From: Shinella pollutisoli
Lineage (GTDB): Bacteria > Pseudomonadota > Alphaproteobacteria > Rhizobiales > Rhizobiaceae
Reading direction: 5' to 3'
Assembly: GCF_024609765.1 (NCBI RefSeq)
Contig: NZ_JANFDG010000041.1
Location: 1-33,607 of the forward strand
DNA length: 33,607 nt
How positions within the stretch are numbered: the stretch's first letter is position 1; each line of letters begins with the position of its first letter. The notes beneath the pieces are model-generated. The model saw only the letters and a program-made list of their open reading frames with translations, made no database searches and had not been told where the DNA came from. A program made the translations under genes and the position numbers. Of this stretch, positions 24,310-32,061 are shown piece by piece.

Positions 24310-25915
24310 GGGCCTTGCTCATCGCTTCGGTGGGACGCTTGAGGTCGCGCAGGATCTCCATCGCCGCGTTACGGCCCGGCGCGCCCATGACCCCGCCGCC
24401 CGGATGGGTGGAGGAGCCGCACATGTAGAGCCCGGCGATGGGGCTGCGGTATTGCGCGTAGCCTGGCACCGGGCGGTTGAAGAGCAGCTGGTCGAAGGTG
24501 AGCTCGCCTTGAAAGATGTTGCCCTCGGTGATGCCGACCTCGCGCTCGATCTCGCGCGGCGTGCGCACCTCCATGTGGACGATGCGGTCGCGGAAGCCGG
24601 GGGAATAGTCGGCGATCTGGCTGATCACGGTCTCGGCGAAGGCGTCGCGGTCGGCGTCGGTCCAGTCGCGGCCCTCCACCTTGGGCGGACAATATTGCAC
24701 GAAGCAGCTCATGAAATGCTTTCCGGGCGAGGTCATCGTCGGGTCGATGGTGGTCGGGATCATCATGTCGAGGAAGGGATCGGCCGACCAGCGCCCGGCC
24801 TTCCAGTCGTCATAGGCGCGCTCCATGCGCTCGACCGAATCGGTGAAATGCATGTCGCCGCGCATGCAGTTGGAGTCCTTCGGCAGCGCAGGAAATTCCG
24901 GCAGGCTGTCGAGCGCGATGTTCACCTTGCCGGACGAGCCGCGCATCTTGAAATGCTTCACCCGGTGGACGAACTTGCCGGGAAGATCCTTCTCCTCGAC
25001 GAGCTTGAGGAAGGTGCGCTTGACGTCGGCGTTGGAGACGACGAGGCGGGCCTTGATCTCCTCGCCGCCCGCCAGCACGACGCCGGTGGTGCGCCCGCCG
25101 CGCGACAGGATTTTTTCCACCTCGGCGTCGGTGCGGATGACGCCGCCGACGGACTCGAAGGAGCGGGCGAGCGCCTGCGTCACCGCGCCCATGCCGCCGC
25201 GGGCATAGCCCCAGGCGCCGACCGAGCCGTCGACCTCGCCCATGTAGTGGTGCAGGAGTACATAGGCCGTGCCGGGCGACATCGGCCCGAGCGCGGTGCC
25301 GATGATGCCCGACAGGGCCAGATAGGCCTTGATCACGTCCGTCTCGAAATACTCGTCGAGGAAATCGGAAATCGACATGGTCCAGAAGCGCAATGTCTGC
25401 GCCATCTCCTGCGGGCCGAACTCGCCGAATTTCCTGGCGAGATAGAGCAATTCGGAAATATCGCGCGGGCGAAAACCGAGCGGGTCGGGCGCGGTGCGCA
25501 TCAGCAGCGGCTGGATGAAGCGGCACTGGCGGGTGACGTCGCGGGCGTAGCGGTTGTAGGCCTCGGCGTCGCGCTTCGAATAGCGGGCGAACTCGCGGCG
25601 GTGGCTGTCGTGGTCGCGGTAGGAGGCGAGGTAGTCGCCGTCGCGGGTGAAGACGGCGCCGCCCTCGTAGGCGATGACCTGCAGCCCGTGCCTGGGCAGT
25701 TCGAGATCGCGCATGATCTCCGGGCGGAACAGCGAGCAGACATAGGAACAGTTGGAATAGAGGAAGCCCGGCGTCAGCTCCCGGCTCGTCGCGGCGCCCC
25801 CGACCCAGCCGTTCTTCTCCAGCACCGCGACGTTCAGCCCGGCGCGCTGGAGATAGCACGCCGTCACGAGGCCGTTGTGGCCGCCGCCGACGATCAGGCA
25901 ATCGAATTTCTGCAT
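24296..25915 (-). CDS. PYROXD2/phytoene-desaturase-like FAD oxidoreductase 2
   Basis: This 539-residue paralogue of the downstream flavoprotein carries the FAD motif CLIVGGGHNGLVTACYLQRAG (residues 6-26), EKNGWVGGAATS, a substrate domain, NIFQGELTFDQLLFNRPVPG, and the C-terminal GLYMCGSSTHPGGGVMGAPGRNAA. The N-terminal part is clearly diverged from the first copy (different inserts at 50-150), so this is an old duplication or recruitment of two subunits, not a recent repeat. GGAGG upstream supports the start at 25915. It heads the leftward operon and is divergent from the methyltransferase. Confidence 0.88.
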   Translation of the reverse strand: MQKFDCLIVGGGHNGLVTACYLQRAGLNVAVLEKNGWVGGAATSRELTPGFLYSNCSYVCSLFRPEIMRDLELPRHGLQVIAYEGGAVFTRDGDYLASYRDHDSHRREFARYSKRDAEAYNRYARDVTRQCRFIQPLLMRTAPDPLGFRPRDISELLYLARKFGEFGPQEMAQTLRFWTMSISDFLDEYFETDVIKAYLALSGIIGTALGPMSPGTAYVLLHHYMGEVDGSVGAWGYARGGMGAVTQALARSFESVGGVIRTDAEVEKILSRGGRTTGVVLAGGEEIKARLVVSNADVKRTFLKLVEEKDLPGKFVHRVKHFKMRGSSGKVNIALDSLPEFPALPKDSNCMRGDMHFTDSVERMERAYDDWKAGRWSADPFLDMMIPTTIDPTMTSPGKHFMSCFVQYCPPKVEGRDWTDADRDAFAETVISQIADYSPGFRDRIVHMEVRTPREIEREVGITEGNIFQGELTFDQLLFNRPVPGYAQYRSPIAGLYMCGSSTHPGGGVMGAPGRNAAMEILRDLKRPTEAMSKAHDVV

Positions 25916-25973
25916 CTTGATGCCTCCGCTGCTTCTGAAAGCTGCATCAAAAGCAAAATGTTGTCCAGATATT

Positions 25974-25989
25974 CTGAATGATCGTTCAG
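25974..25989. promoter_or_regulatory. TetR-type operator between divergent amine-cluster operons
   Basis: CTGAATGATCGTTCAG is a 16-bp palindrome with one mismatched pair, built as TGAA-N6-TTCA. It lies 59 bp upstream of flavoprotein 2 and 70 bp upstream of the methyltransferase, so it can control both directions. The BetI-like regulator encoded in the rightward operon is the likely ligand. A related site lies at 31974-31987. Confidence 0.6.
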
Positions 25990-26058
25990 CAAGTATCTTG
26001 CAATGGCCTGATTATCCGCTAGAATTTCGCCTCATCGGAAATCCCGCGAAGGACGGCC

Positions 26059-26877
26059 ATGACGGCGGCGCTTGACGAGGACGGAATGCCGGAGCCGGAA
26101 TATGACGAGGCGGCCATCCGCTTCCTCGGCGTGATGTGGGGCGAGGGCTATCTTTCGCCGGGCGGGCCGGAGGAGGTGGACCGGGTGCTTTCCGGCCTCG
26201 ACCTCGCCGGCAAGCGGGTGCTCGACTTCGGCTGCGGCGCGGGTGGCATCACGCTGCACATCGCCCGGACATACCGGCCGGCGGAGATCGTCGGCTACGA
26301 CGTCGAGGCACCGGTGATTTTTCGGGCGCGTGCGGCGGCGGAGGCGACGGGGCTTGAAGACGTCGCCCGCTTCGTGGCGAGCCCGCCGGGGCGGCTGCCC
26401 TTCGCCGACGGGAGCTTCGATGTCGTCTTCTCCAAGGATGCGATGATCCATGTGCCCGACAAGGAGTGGCTGTTTGCCGAGCTCTTCCGGGTGCTGAAGC
26501 CGGGCGGCACGCTTGCCGCCTCCGACTGGCTGATCGGCCACGACGGCGAACCGACGGCGGAGATGCGGGACTATATCGCCGCCGAGGGCCTGAGCTTCGG
26601 CATGGCCTCGGCGCGGCGCTATCTCGCGGCGATGGCGGCGGCGGGCTTCGTCGGGGCGACGGCGGAGAGCCGCAACGCCTGGTACCGTGAGGTTGCGCGC
26701 GGCGAGCTCGCGCGGCTGACGGGGCCGCTCTACCTGCAGGCGGTGGCGGCGGTGGGCGAGGCCTATGTCGCCAGGAACGTCCGCACCTGGACGGCGATGC
26801 AGAAGGTCCTTGACAGCGGCGAGCATTGTCCCACTCATCTGCGCGGCAGCAAGCCGGTGGTCGGGACGCGCCCATGA
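26059..26877 (+). CDS. SAM-dependent methyltransferase, phosphoethanolamine N-methyltransferase-like
   Basis: This 272-residue class I methyltransferase starts with FLGVMWGEGYLSPGGPEEVDRVL, followed by the SAM motif VLDFGCGAGGITLHIA (about 54-69), VGYDVEAP, FDVVFSKDAMIHVPDKEWLF (about 119-138) and LKPGGTLAASDWL. The order and wording resemble the second domain of plant and parasite phosphoethanolamine methyltransferases (FGEG.STGG, SRDxILHIxDK, LKPGGxxLISDY). Substrate is probably a small amine, but this is an inference from similarity. GAAGGACGGCC precedes the ATG. Its stop overlaps the regulator start by four bases. Confidence 0.82.
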   Translation: MTAALDEDGMPEPEYDEAAIRFLGVMWGEGYLSPGGPEEVDRVLSGLDLAGKRVLDFGCGAGGITLHIARTYRPAEIVGYDVEAPVIFRARAAAEATGLEDVARFVASPPGRLPFADGSFDVVFSKDAMIHVPDKEWLFAELFRVLKPGGTLAASDWLIGHDGEPTAEMRDYIAAEGLSFGMASARRYLAAMAAAGFVGATAESRNAWYREVARGELARLTGPLYLQAVAAVGEAYVARNVRTWTAMQKVLDSGEHCPTHLRGSKPVVGTRP

Positions 26878-27581
26878 CCGTGACGCTGCGCAATCCAAAC
26901 GGCAAGGTGGCGGTGAAGATGCGGGCAGGGGCTGCGGACCGGGTTTCGGGCGAGGGCGAGAAGCGGGGCCGCAAGGCCTCCAAGGAGACGCGGCGCCAGC
27001 AGCTCATCGAGGCGACGATCGATTCGCTCGCCAAGCGCGGCTATTCGGAGACGACGCTCGCCGACGTCGCCGACGGGGCCGGGCTGTCGCGGGGCATCGT
27101 CAATTTCCATTTCGAGAGCAAGGACAACCTGCTCGTCGCCACGCTGCAGTTCATGTCCGAGGAATATGCGGACCACTGGAACGCGGCGCTCGACAAGGCC
27201 GGTCCGGACGTCGCGAGTCGGCTCTGGGCGCTCGTGCATGCCGATTTCGACCGCAAGATCTGCACCAAGCGCAAGCTCGCCGCCTGGTGCGCCTTCTGGG
27301 GCGAGGCGAAGTCGCGGCCGACCTACCAGGCGCTCTGCGGCGCGCGCGACGTGAAGTACCAGGAGACGGTGATCGGGCTCTGCGCCGCGCTGAAGGCCGA
27401 GGGCGGCTATTCCTATGAACCCGAGACGATGGCGGTCTCGCTCTGCGCCATGCTCGAAGGCCTATGGCTGCGCCTGATGATGGGCGACGGCACGACGCGC
27501 GAGCGCGCGCTGGAGGCCGCGGTCGAATATGTCGTCACGGTCTTTCCGAACCACCTGACGCGTCAGGGGCCGAAATCATAA
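26874..27581 (+). CDS. TetR-family regulator, BetI-like
   Basis: The 235-residue protein has a basic extended N-terminus of about 38 residues. The helix-turn-helix (RRQQLIEATIDSLAKRGYSE, TTLADVADGAGLSRGIVNFHFESKDNLL, about 40-87) closely follows the BetI pattern. The BetI-type C-terminal domain includes RKLAAWCAFWGEAKSRPTYQ. BetI itself responds to choline, so a quaternary or methylated amine is a reasonable effector. The start at 26874 overlaps the methyltransferase stop (ATGA); a later Met at 26919 would remove most of the basic tail. Predicted targets are the TGAA-N6-TTCA palindromes at 25974 and 31974. Confidence 0.88.
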   Translation: MTVTLRNPNGKVAVKMRAGAADRVSGEGEKRGRKASKETRRQQLIEATIDSLAKRGYSETTLADVADGAGLSRGIVNFHFESKDNLLVATLQFMSEEYADHWNAALDKAGPDVASRLWALVHADFDRKICTKRKLAAWCAFWGEAKSRPTYQALCGARDVKYQETVIGLCAALKAEGGYSYEPETMAVSLCAMLEGLWLRLMMGDGTTRERALEAAVEYVVTVFPNHLTRQGPKS

Positions 27582-27611
27582 CAGGGAACCCGAAACAGGG
27601 AGGAGAACGCA

Positions 27612-28691
27612 ATGACCAAGGCAATCCGGGCAAGGCTCTTCACGACGGCGGCGGTTGCGGCCGTCCTCGCGTTCGCCGCCCTTCCGTCGCGCGCCGCCGA
27701 CACGCTCACCGTCTTCGACTGGTCGGGTTACGAGGACCCCGAGTTCCATCCGGCCTATGCGGAAAAGCACGGCAATTCGCCGGACTTCTCCTTCTTCGGC
27801 GACGAGGAGGAGGCGTTCCAGAAGCTGCGCTCCGGCTTCAAGGCCGACGTCGCCCATCCCTGCTCGCAGAGCGTCGTCAAGTGGCGCGAGGCGGGGCTGC
27901 TGGAGCCGCTCGACACCGCCAAGCTGACCGCCTGGGACGACATCCTGCCCGGCTTCAAGGCGATGAAGAGCCTGATGACCTCCGAGGACGGCACGGCCTG
28001 GTTCATTCCCTTCGACTGGGGCAACACGGTGCTGACCTACCGCACCGACACGGTGAAGCCCGAGGAGGTCGCCTCGCTCAAGGCCTTCGCCGATCCGAAG
28101 TTCAAGGACCGGGTCTCGATCGGCGACAACGTCGACGACGCCTATGCGCTGGCGAGCCTCGCCATCGGGCTCAAGGACTGGACGACGATGACGGACGCCC
28201 AGTTCGAGGAGGCCTCCGCCTTCCTGCGCGCGGTGCACCAGAACGTGCGTCTCTACTGGACCGACAACACGGACCTCAGCCAGGCGATGGCGAGCGGCGA
28301 GGTCGACCTCGCCTGGGCCTGGAACGAGACGGCGACGACGCTGCAGGCCGACGGCGTGCCGGCCGAGATCAGGAAGGACACGGCGGAGGGACTCTCCACC
28401 TGGGTCTGCGGCTATGTGCGGCTGAAGGGCGGGGAGGGCAGCGCCGATCTCGCCTATGACTACATGAACGCCGTCACCGACCCGGCGATCGCCGCCTACA
28501 TGGTGGAAAGCTGGGGCTACGGCCATTCCAACGCCAACGGCATGGCGGCGGTCGACAAGAAGATCCTCGACGAGAAAGGCTACGGCGACGTCGACGCCTT
28601 CGTCGCCAACACGCTCTTCCAGTCGCCGATGCCGACGGAATTGCGGCAGAAGATGATCGCGGAATTCGAGAAGATCAAGTCGGGGTATTGA
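27612..28691 (+). CDS. PotD/PotF-like ABC transporter substrate-binding protein
   Basis: The 359-residue periplasmic binding protein has a signal peptide (core TTAAVAAVLAFAALPSRA, cleavage near ARA/ADTL at residue 29). The mature start TLTVFDWSGYEDPEFHPAYAEKHG and the segments EEEAFQKLRSGFKADVAHPC, FIPFDWGNTVLTYR and VDLAWAWNETATTLQ fit the spermidine/putrescine class. The acidic residues and several Trp are suited to a cationic amine ligand. It is 30 bp behind the BetI-like gene in the same operon, while its permeases and ATPase lie convergent on the other strand. Confidence 0.9.
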   Translation: MTKAIRARLFTTAAVAAVLAFAALPSRAADTLTVFDWSGYEDPEFHPAYAEKHGNSPDFSFFGDEEEAFQKLRSGFKADVAHPCSQSVVKWREAGLLEPLDTAKLTAWDDILPGFKAMKSLMTSEDGTAWFIPFDWGNTVLTYRTDTVKPEEVASLKAFADPKFKDRVSIGDNVDDAYALASLAIGLKDWTTMTDAQFEEASAFLRAVHQNVRLYWTDNTDLSQAMASGEVDLAWAWNETATTLQADGVPAEIRKDTAEGLSTWVCGYVRLKGGEGSADLAYDYMNAVTDPAIAAYMVESWGYGHSNANGMAAVDKKILDEKGYGDVDAFVANTLFQSPMPTELRQKMIAEFEKIKSGY

Positions 28692-28701
28692 GGGGGCCGC
28701 T

Positions 28702-28770
28702 GCCCCTCATCCGCCTGCCGGCACCTTCTCCCCGCTTGCGGGGAGAGGTCGCGGCAGCGGGATGAGGGGC
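28702..28770. repeat. RIME-like palindrome between convergent genes
   Basis: Inverted ends GCCCCTCATCC (28702-28712) and GGATGAGGGGC (28760-28770) enclose a second stem TCTCCCCGC/GCGGGGAGA with a 2-nt loop at 28727-28746. The central part is shared with the element at 12065-12164. It fills almost the whole 83-bp gap between the PotD-like and PotA-like stop codons and may serve as a two-way transcription end. Confidence 0.75.
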
Positions 28771-28774
28771 GGGC

Positions 28775-29884
28775 CTATACCCGCGAGACCGGCGGGTCCT
28801 CCGCCAAAAGCACAAACGCATCCGGATCGTAGGCCAGCCGGATCTCGGCGCCGATGGGGAGATCGTCGGCGCCGTAATTGTTCGTCTCGACCATGGAGAG
28901 GGGCTGCTCCAGGCCGTCGACGCCGATCATGAGATGGGTGACCTCGCCGAAATAGGCGCGGTTCTCGATGCGGCCGGCGAGCTCGTGCGGCGCGCGGTCG
29001 TCGTCCCAGAGCAGGCGCAGGCGCTCCGGGCGGATGCCGATCGTCACTTCTCCGTTGGCGGCGGCGAAGCCTTGCGGCTTGTCGAGGTTGACGGCGCCGA
29101 AGCGGGCGGCGTCGACGGAGACGGCGTCGTCGCGCTCGCCAAGGACCTTCGCCGTCAGGAAATTCATGCCGCCGAGGAAGTCGGCGACCTTCTTCGTGCG
29201 CGGTCGCTGGTAGATCTCCTTGGGCGTGGCGATCTGGGCGATGCGGCCGCCGAACATGACGGCGATACGGTCGGAGAGCGCCAGGGCCTCGTACTGGTCG
29301 TGGGTGACGAGGACGAAGGTGATGCCGACGGCCTTCTGCAGCATGCGCAGCTCCACCTGCATCTCCTCGCGCAGCTTCTTGTCGAGCGCCGACAGCGGTT
29401 CGTCGAGGAGCAGCACCTTCGGCCGCATGACGAGCGCGCGGGCGAGCGCAACGCGCTGGCGCTGGCCGCCGGAAAGCTCGTGCGCCTTGCGCTTGCCGAG
29501 GCCGGAAAGCCGCACCTGGTCGAGCGCGTCGGCGACGCGCTTCCTCTCTTCCTCCGCGGAAAGGCGCAGGCGCTTAAGCCCGTAGGCGACGTTCTCCGAG
29601 ACGTCGAGATGCGGGAAGATGGCGTAGTTCTGGAACACCATGTTGGTCGGCCGGCGGTTCGGCGGCAGGTCGACGGAGGGCACGCCGTCGATGAGGATCT
29701 CGCCCTCCGTCGGCGTCTCGAAGCCGGCGATGGAGCGAAGCAGCGTGGTCTTGCCGCAGCCGGAGGGGCCGAGCAGCGAGAAGAACTCGCCTTCGCTAAT
29801 CGACAGCGACACCGCGTCGAGCGCCTTGTAGATGCCGTAGTATTTCGACACGGACTGGATCTCGATCATCGCGCGGTCGGCCAT
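28775..29884 (-). CDS. potA: PotA-like ABC transporter ATPase
   Basis: This 369-residue ATPase is of the polyamine/opine importer type: Walker A GPSGCGKTT near residues 39-47, Q-loop in VFQNYAIFPHLDV, signature [16 protein letters not shown] near 141-156, Walker B VLLLDEPLSALD, switch in VLVTHDQYEALALSD, and a C-terminal TOBE region from IGIRPERLRLL. The start MADRAM at 29884 is used; the Met five residues later is an alternative. The gene is 11 bp behind the second permease and ends four bases from the RIME-like palindrome. Confidence 0.93.
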   Translation of the reverse strand: MADRAMIEIQSVSKYYGIYKALDAVSLSISEGEFFSLLGPSGCGKTTLLRSIAGFETPTEGEILIDGVPSVDLPPNRRPTNMVFQNYAIFPHLDVSENVAYGLKRLRLSAEEERKRVADALDQVRLSGLGKRKAHELSGGQRQRVALARALVMRPKVLLLDEPLSALDKKLREEMQVELRMLQKAVGITFVLVTHDQYEALALSDRIAVMFGGRIAQIATPKEIYQRPRTKKVADFLGGMNFLTAKVLGERDDAVSVDAARFGAVNLDKPQGFAAANGEVTIGIRPERLRLLWDDDRAPHELAGRIENRAYFGEVTHLMIGVDGLEQPLSMVETNNYGADDLPIGAEIRLAYDPDAFVLLAEDPPVSRV

Positions 29885-29895
29885 CGGCTTCGTTC

Positions 29896-30720
29896 CTATG
29901 TCGGCGTGAGCGCGATGCGCGTGCGGCTCTCGGCACGGCGGCGCAGGATTTCGGCGAGGGTGAGCATGAGGATCGAGGCGGCGATCATGATCGTGCCGAG
30001 CGCCAGCACCCCCGGCAGCTTGGCGGCGAAGCGGAGCTGCCCCCAGATGTAGACCGGCAGCGTCGGCTCGGTGCCGGAAAGGAAGAAGGCGAGGATGAAC
30101 TCGTCGAGCGAGATGGTGAAGGTGACGAGCAGGCTGGAGACGATCGCCGGCGCCACCACCGGCAGCGTCACGCGGCGGAAGGTGCCGAGCGCCGTCTCGC
30201 CGAGGTCGTAGGAGGCCTCCTCCAGGCTGCGGTCGAAACCCTCGAAGCCGGAGACGAGCACCGACATCGCGTAGGGCACGCAGAACACTGTCTGGCCGAG
30301 GATGACGGTCAGCAGCGAGAGCTGCAGCCCGAGCGCCAGCACGATCATCAGAAGCGAGACGGCGACGATGATCTCCGGCAGGAAGAGCGGCGCCATGATC
30401 AGGCCGGCGGCGGCCCTCTGGCCGCGGAAGCGGTAGCGGGTGATCGCGCGGGCCGCGCAGATGCCGAGCGTCGTCGAGAGCAATGCGACGCAGACGCCGA
30501 CGACGAGGCTGTTGCGCGCGGCCTCCAGCATCGCGCCGTTGCCGGCGAGCGTGCCGTACCACTTGGTGGTGAAGCCGGCGAGCGGGAAGGTGGTCGTCGC
30601 CGCGTTGTTGAAGGAGAAGATCGGGATCAGCAGGATCGGCAGGTAGAGGAACAGGAAATAGACCGCCACATAGGCCGGCAGCCAGGGAAGGAAGGCGAGG
30701 CGGCGGGTGAGCAGGCTCAT
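29896..30720 (-). CDS. potC: PotC-like ABC transporter permease
   Basis: This 274-residue inner-membrane permease has six expected spans. Typical PotC features are PILLIPIFSFNNAATTTFPLAGFTTKWY near the N-terminus, and the EAA loop RSLEEASYDLGETALGTFRRVTLPVVAPAI at about residues 164-193. It ends with a last span IMIAASILMLTLAEILRR. The start at 30720 (MSLLTRR) overlaps the stop of the first permease by four bases (ATGA). Confidence 0.93.
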   Translation of the reverse strand: MSLLTRRLAFLPWLPAYVAVYFLFLYLPILLIPIFSFNNAATTTFPLAGFTTKWYGTLAGNGAMLEAARNSLVVGVCVALLSTTLGICAARAITRYRFRGQRAAAGLIMAPLFLPEIIVAVSLLMIVLALGLQLSLLTVILGQTVFCVPYAMSVLVSGFEGFDRSLEEASYDLGETALGTFRRVTLPVVAPAIVSSLLVTFTISLDEFILAFFLSGTEPTLPVYIWGQLRFAAKLPGVLALGTIMIAASILMLTLAEILRRRAESRTRIALTPT

Positions 30721-31634
30721 CTGATCCTCCTGACGGCGAAGCGCAGCGCGAAGACGACGCATGCTGCCGCAAGCGACACGAGCACCATGGTGGTGACGGA
30801 AAGTGCGGCGCCCAGCGGCCAGTTCGCCGCCTTGCCGAACTGCGCCTGTATGGCGGTGGCGATCATCACCCCGTCCTTGCCGCCGACGAGGCGCGGCGTG
30901 ACGAAATCGCCGACCGTCGGGATCATGACGATCAGGAAGGCGGAGATGACGCCCGGCAGCGACAGCGGCAGGGTGACGCGCAGGAAGGCGCGCGCACGGC
31001 TGTCGCCGAGGTCGCGCGCGGCCTCGATCAGCGTGCGGTCGATCTTCTGCAGCGAGACGTAGATCGGCAGGATGGCGAAGGCGGCCCAGCTATGCACCAG
31101 CGTGATGACGACGGCGTTGGAATTGTAGAGCAGCGAGGTCAGCGGCTCCTCGATGACGCCGAGCGACATCAGCCCCGTGTTCATCACCCCGCCATAGCCG
31201 AGGATGACCTTCCAGGACATGACGCGCAGCAGGTAGCTCGTCCAGCAGGGCACGGTGACGAGGAAGAGCCAGAGGTTCCTGTGCACGCCGCCGTGGAAGG
31301 AGATGAACCAGGCGATCGGATAGGAGAAGACCACCGTGGCGATGCTGACGGCAAGCGCGATCCACAGCGAGCGGACGAAGAGGTCGCGGTAGATCGGCTC
31401 GGTCAGCGCCTGGCGGTAGTTCTCCAGCGTGAAGGTGCGGTCGATGTCGAGATAGTCCTGGGTCCAGAAGCTGTAGGCCAGAACGATGAGGACCGGCAGG
31501 AAGAGCAGCGCAAGCGCGTAGAGGAAGGTCGGCGAGATCATGGCGAGGCCCCGGGCCTCCTCGCTCCGCATCCAGCTCCCGCGCCTGAATGGGGCGGGCG
31601 TTTCGGCGATGTCGCCGAACGCCGCGGCCGTCAT
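30717..31634 (-). CDS. potB: PotB-like ABC transporter permease
   Basis: This 305-residue partner permease has a cytoplasmic N-terminus of about 30 residues. Then come ISPTFLYALALLFLPVLIVLAYSFW, the TFTLENYRQALTEPIYRDLFVRSLWIA segment typical of PotB, and VTVPCWTSYLLRVMSWKVILG. The EAA loop is RTLIEAARDLGDSRARAFLRVTLPLSLPG near 205-233. It is the first gene of the potBCA operon. Upstream lies a pair of mosaic palindromes, not an obvious promoter, so its promoter probably lies between 31850 and 32060. Alternative starts are at 31571 and 31541. Confidence 0.92.
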   Translation of the reverse strand: MTAAAFGDIAETPAPFRRGSWMRSEEARGLAMISPTFLYALALLFLPVLIVLAYSFWTQDYLDIDRTFTLENYRQALTEPIYRDLFVRSLWIALAVSIATVVFSYPIAWFISFHGGVHRNLWLFLVTVPCWTSYLLRVMSWKVILGYGGVMNTGLMSLGVIEEPLTSLLYNSNAVVITLVHSWAAFAILPIYVSLQKIDRTLIEAARDLGDSRARAFLRVTLPLSLPGVISAFLIVMIPTVGDFVTPRLVGGKDGVMIATAIQAQFGKAANWPLGAALSVTTMVLVSLAAACVVFALRFAVRRIR

Positions 31635-31694
31635 CGGCGGTCCCCGCCGCGACAGGCGCGGGGCATTCTGCCGCTACCCCCGAAACACGGCGCT

Positions 31695-31847
31695 GCCGCT
31701 TTCCCCTTCTCCCCGTCGGGAAGAAGGTGGCCCGAAGGGCCGGGCGAGGGGGTGTCGCCCGGAAAAACACGCGCTCTTCCTGCCTGCGGCATCCCCCTCA
31801 TCCGCCTGCCGGCACCTTCTCCCCGATGGGGAGAAGGGGAAAGCGGC
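31695..31847. repeat. Two RIME-like elements in inverted orientation
   Basis: Exact 20-bp inverted arms, GCCGCTTTCCCCTTCTCCCC at 31695-31714 and its complement at 31828-31847, bound a 153-bp unit. The right half carries CCCCCTCATCCGCC and GCCGGCACCTTCTCCCC as in the other two elements. The left half is a diverged copy on the other strand (AGAAGGTGGCCCGAAGGGCC). The remainder of the 427-bp gap between potB and the aminotransferase (31848-32061) holds the operator candidates and no gene that I can see. Confidence 0.7.
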
Positions 31848-31972
31848 ATAGGTCCCGTTCCATATGCAGTCGCCCTGTCGAGCATTCGAGGCGCCTTTCC
31901 GGCTTGCTGTTCCCGGAATGAAGCATGCGCTCAAATGCCCGTTGAAATCAAGCCCCGATTCTGCAATATTGA

Positions 31973-31988
31973 TTGAACGGATATTCAA
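31973..31988. promoter_or_regulatory. Second TGAA-N6-TTCA operator candidate, upstream of the aminotransferase
   Basis: TTGAACGGATATTCAA has perfect 5-bp arms and contains TGAA-N6-TTCA at 31974-31987. Against the complement of the site at 25975-25988 it agrees at 11 of 14 positions. It lies 74 bp upstream of the aminotransferase start. Confidence 0.5.
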
Positions 31989-32001
31989 AATCTTCGGGAA
32001 A

Positions 32002-32017
32002 CATGAAAAATTTCATG
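32002..32017. promoter_or_regulatory. CATGAAA-AA-TTTCATG palindrome
   Basis: A perfect 7-bp inverted repeat with a 2-bp spacer lies 45 bp upstream of the aminotransferase start, in an AT-rich leader. It may be an additional regulator site or a feature of the promoter; nothing else in the window shares it. Confidence 0.35.
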
Positions 32018-32061
32018 CCGTTGCAAGAGGGTGTCCACATGAAAATATAATGGAGGCGGAT

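Noticed and set aside
31864-32061. Aminotransferase start at 31864 or 32050
   Set aside because: The added residues have no resemblance to the family, run through AT-rich leader and palindromes, and GGAGG at 32052-32056 fits the ATG at 32062.
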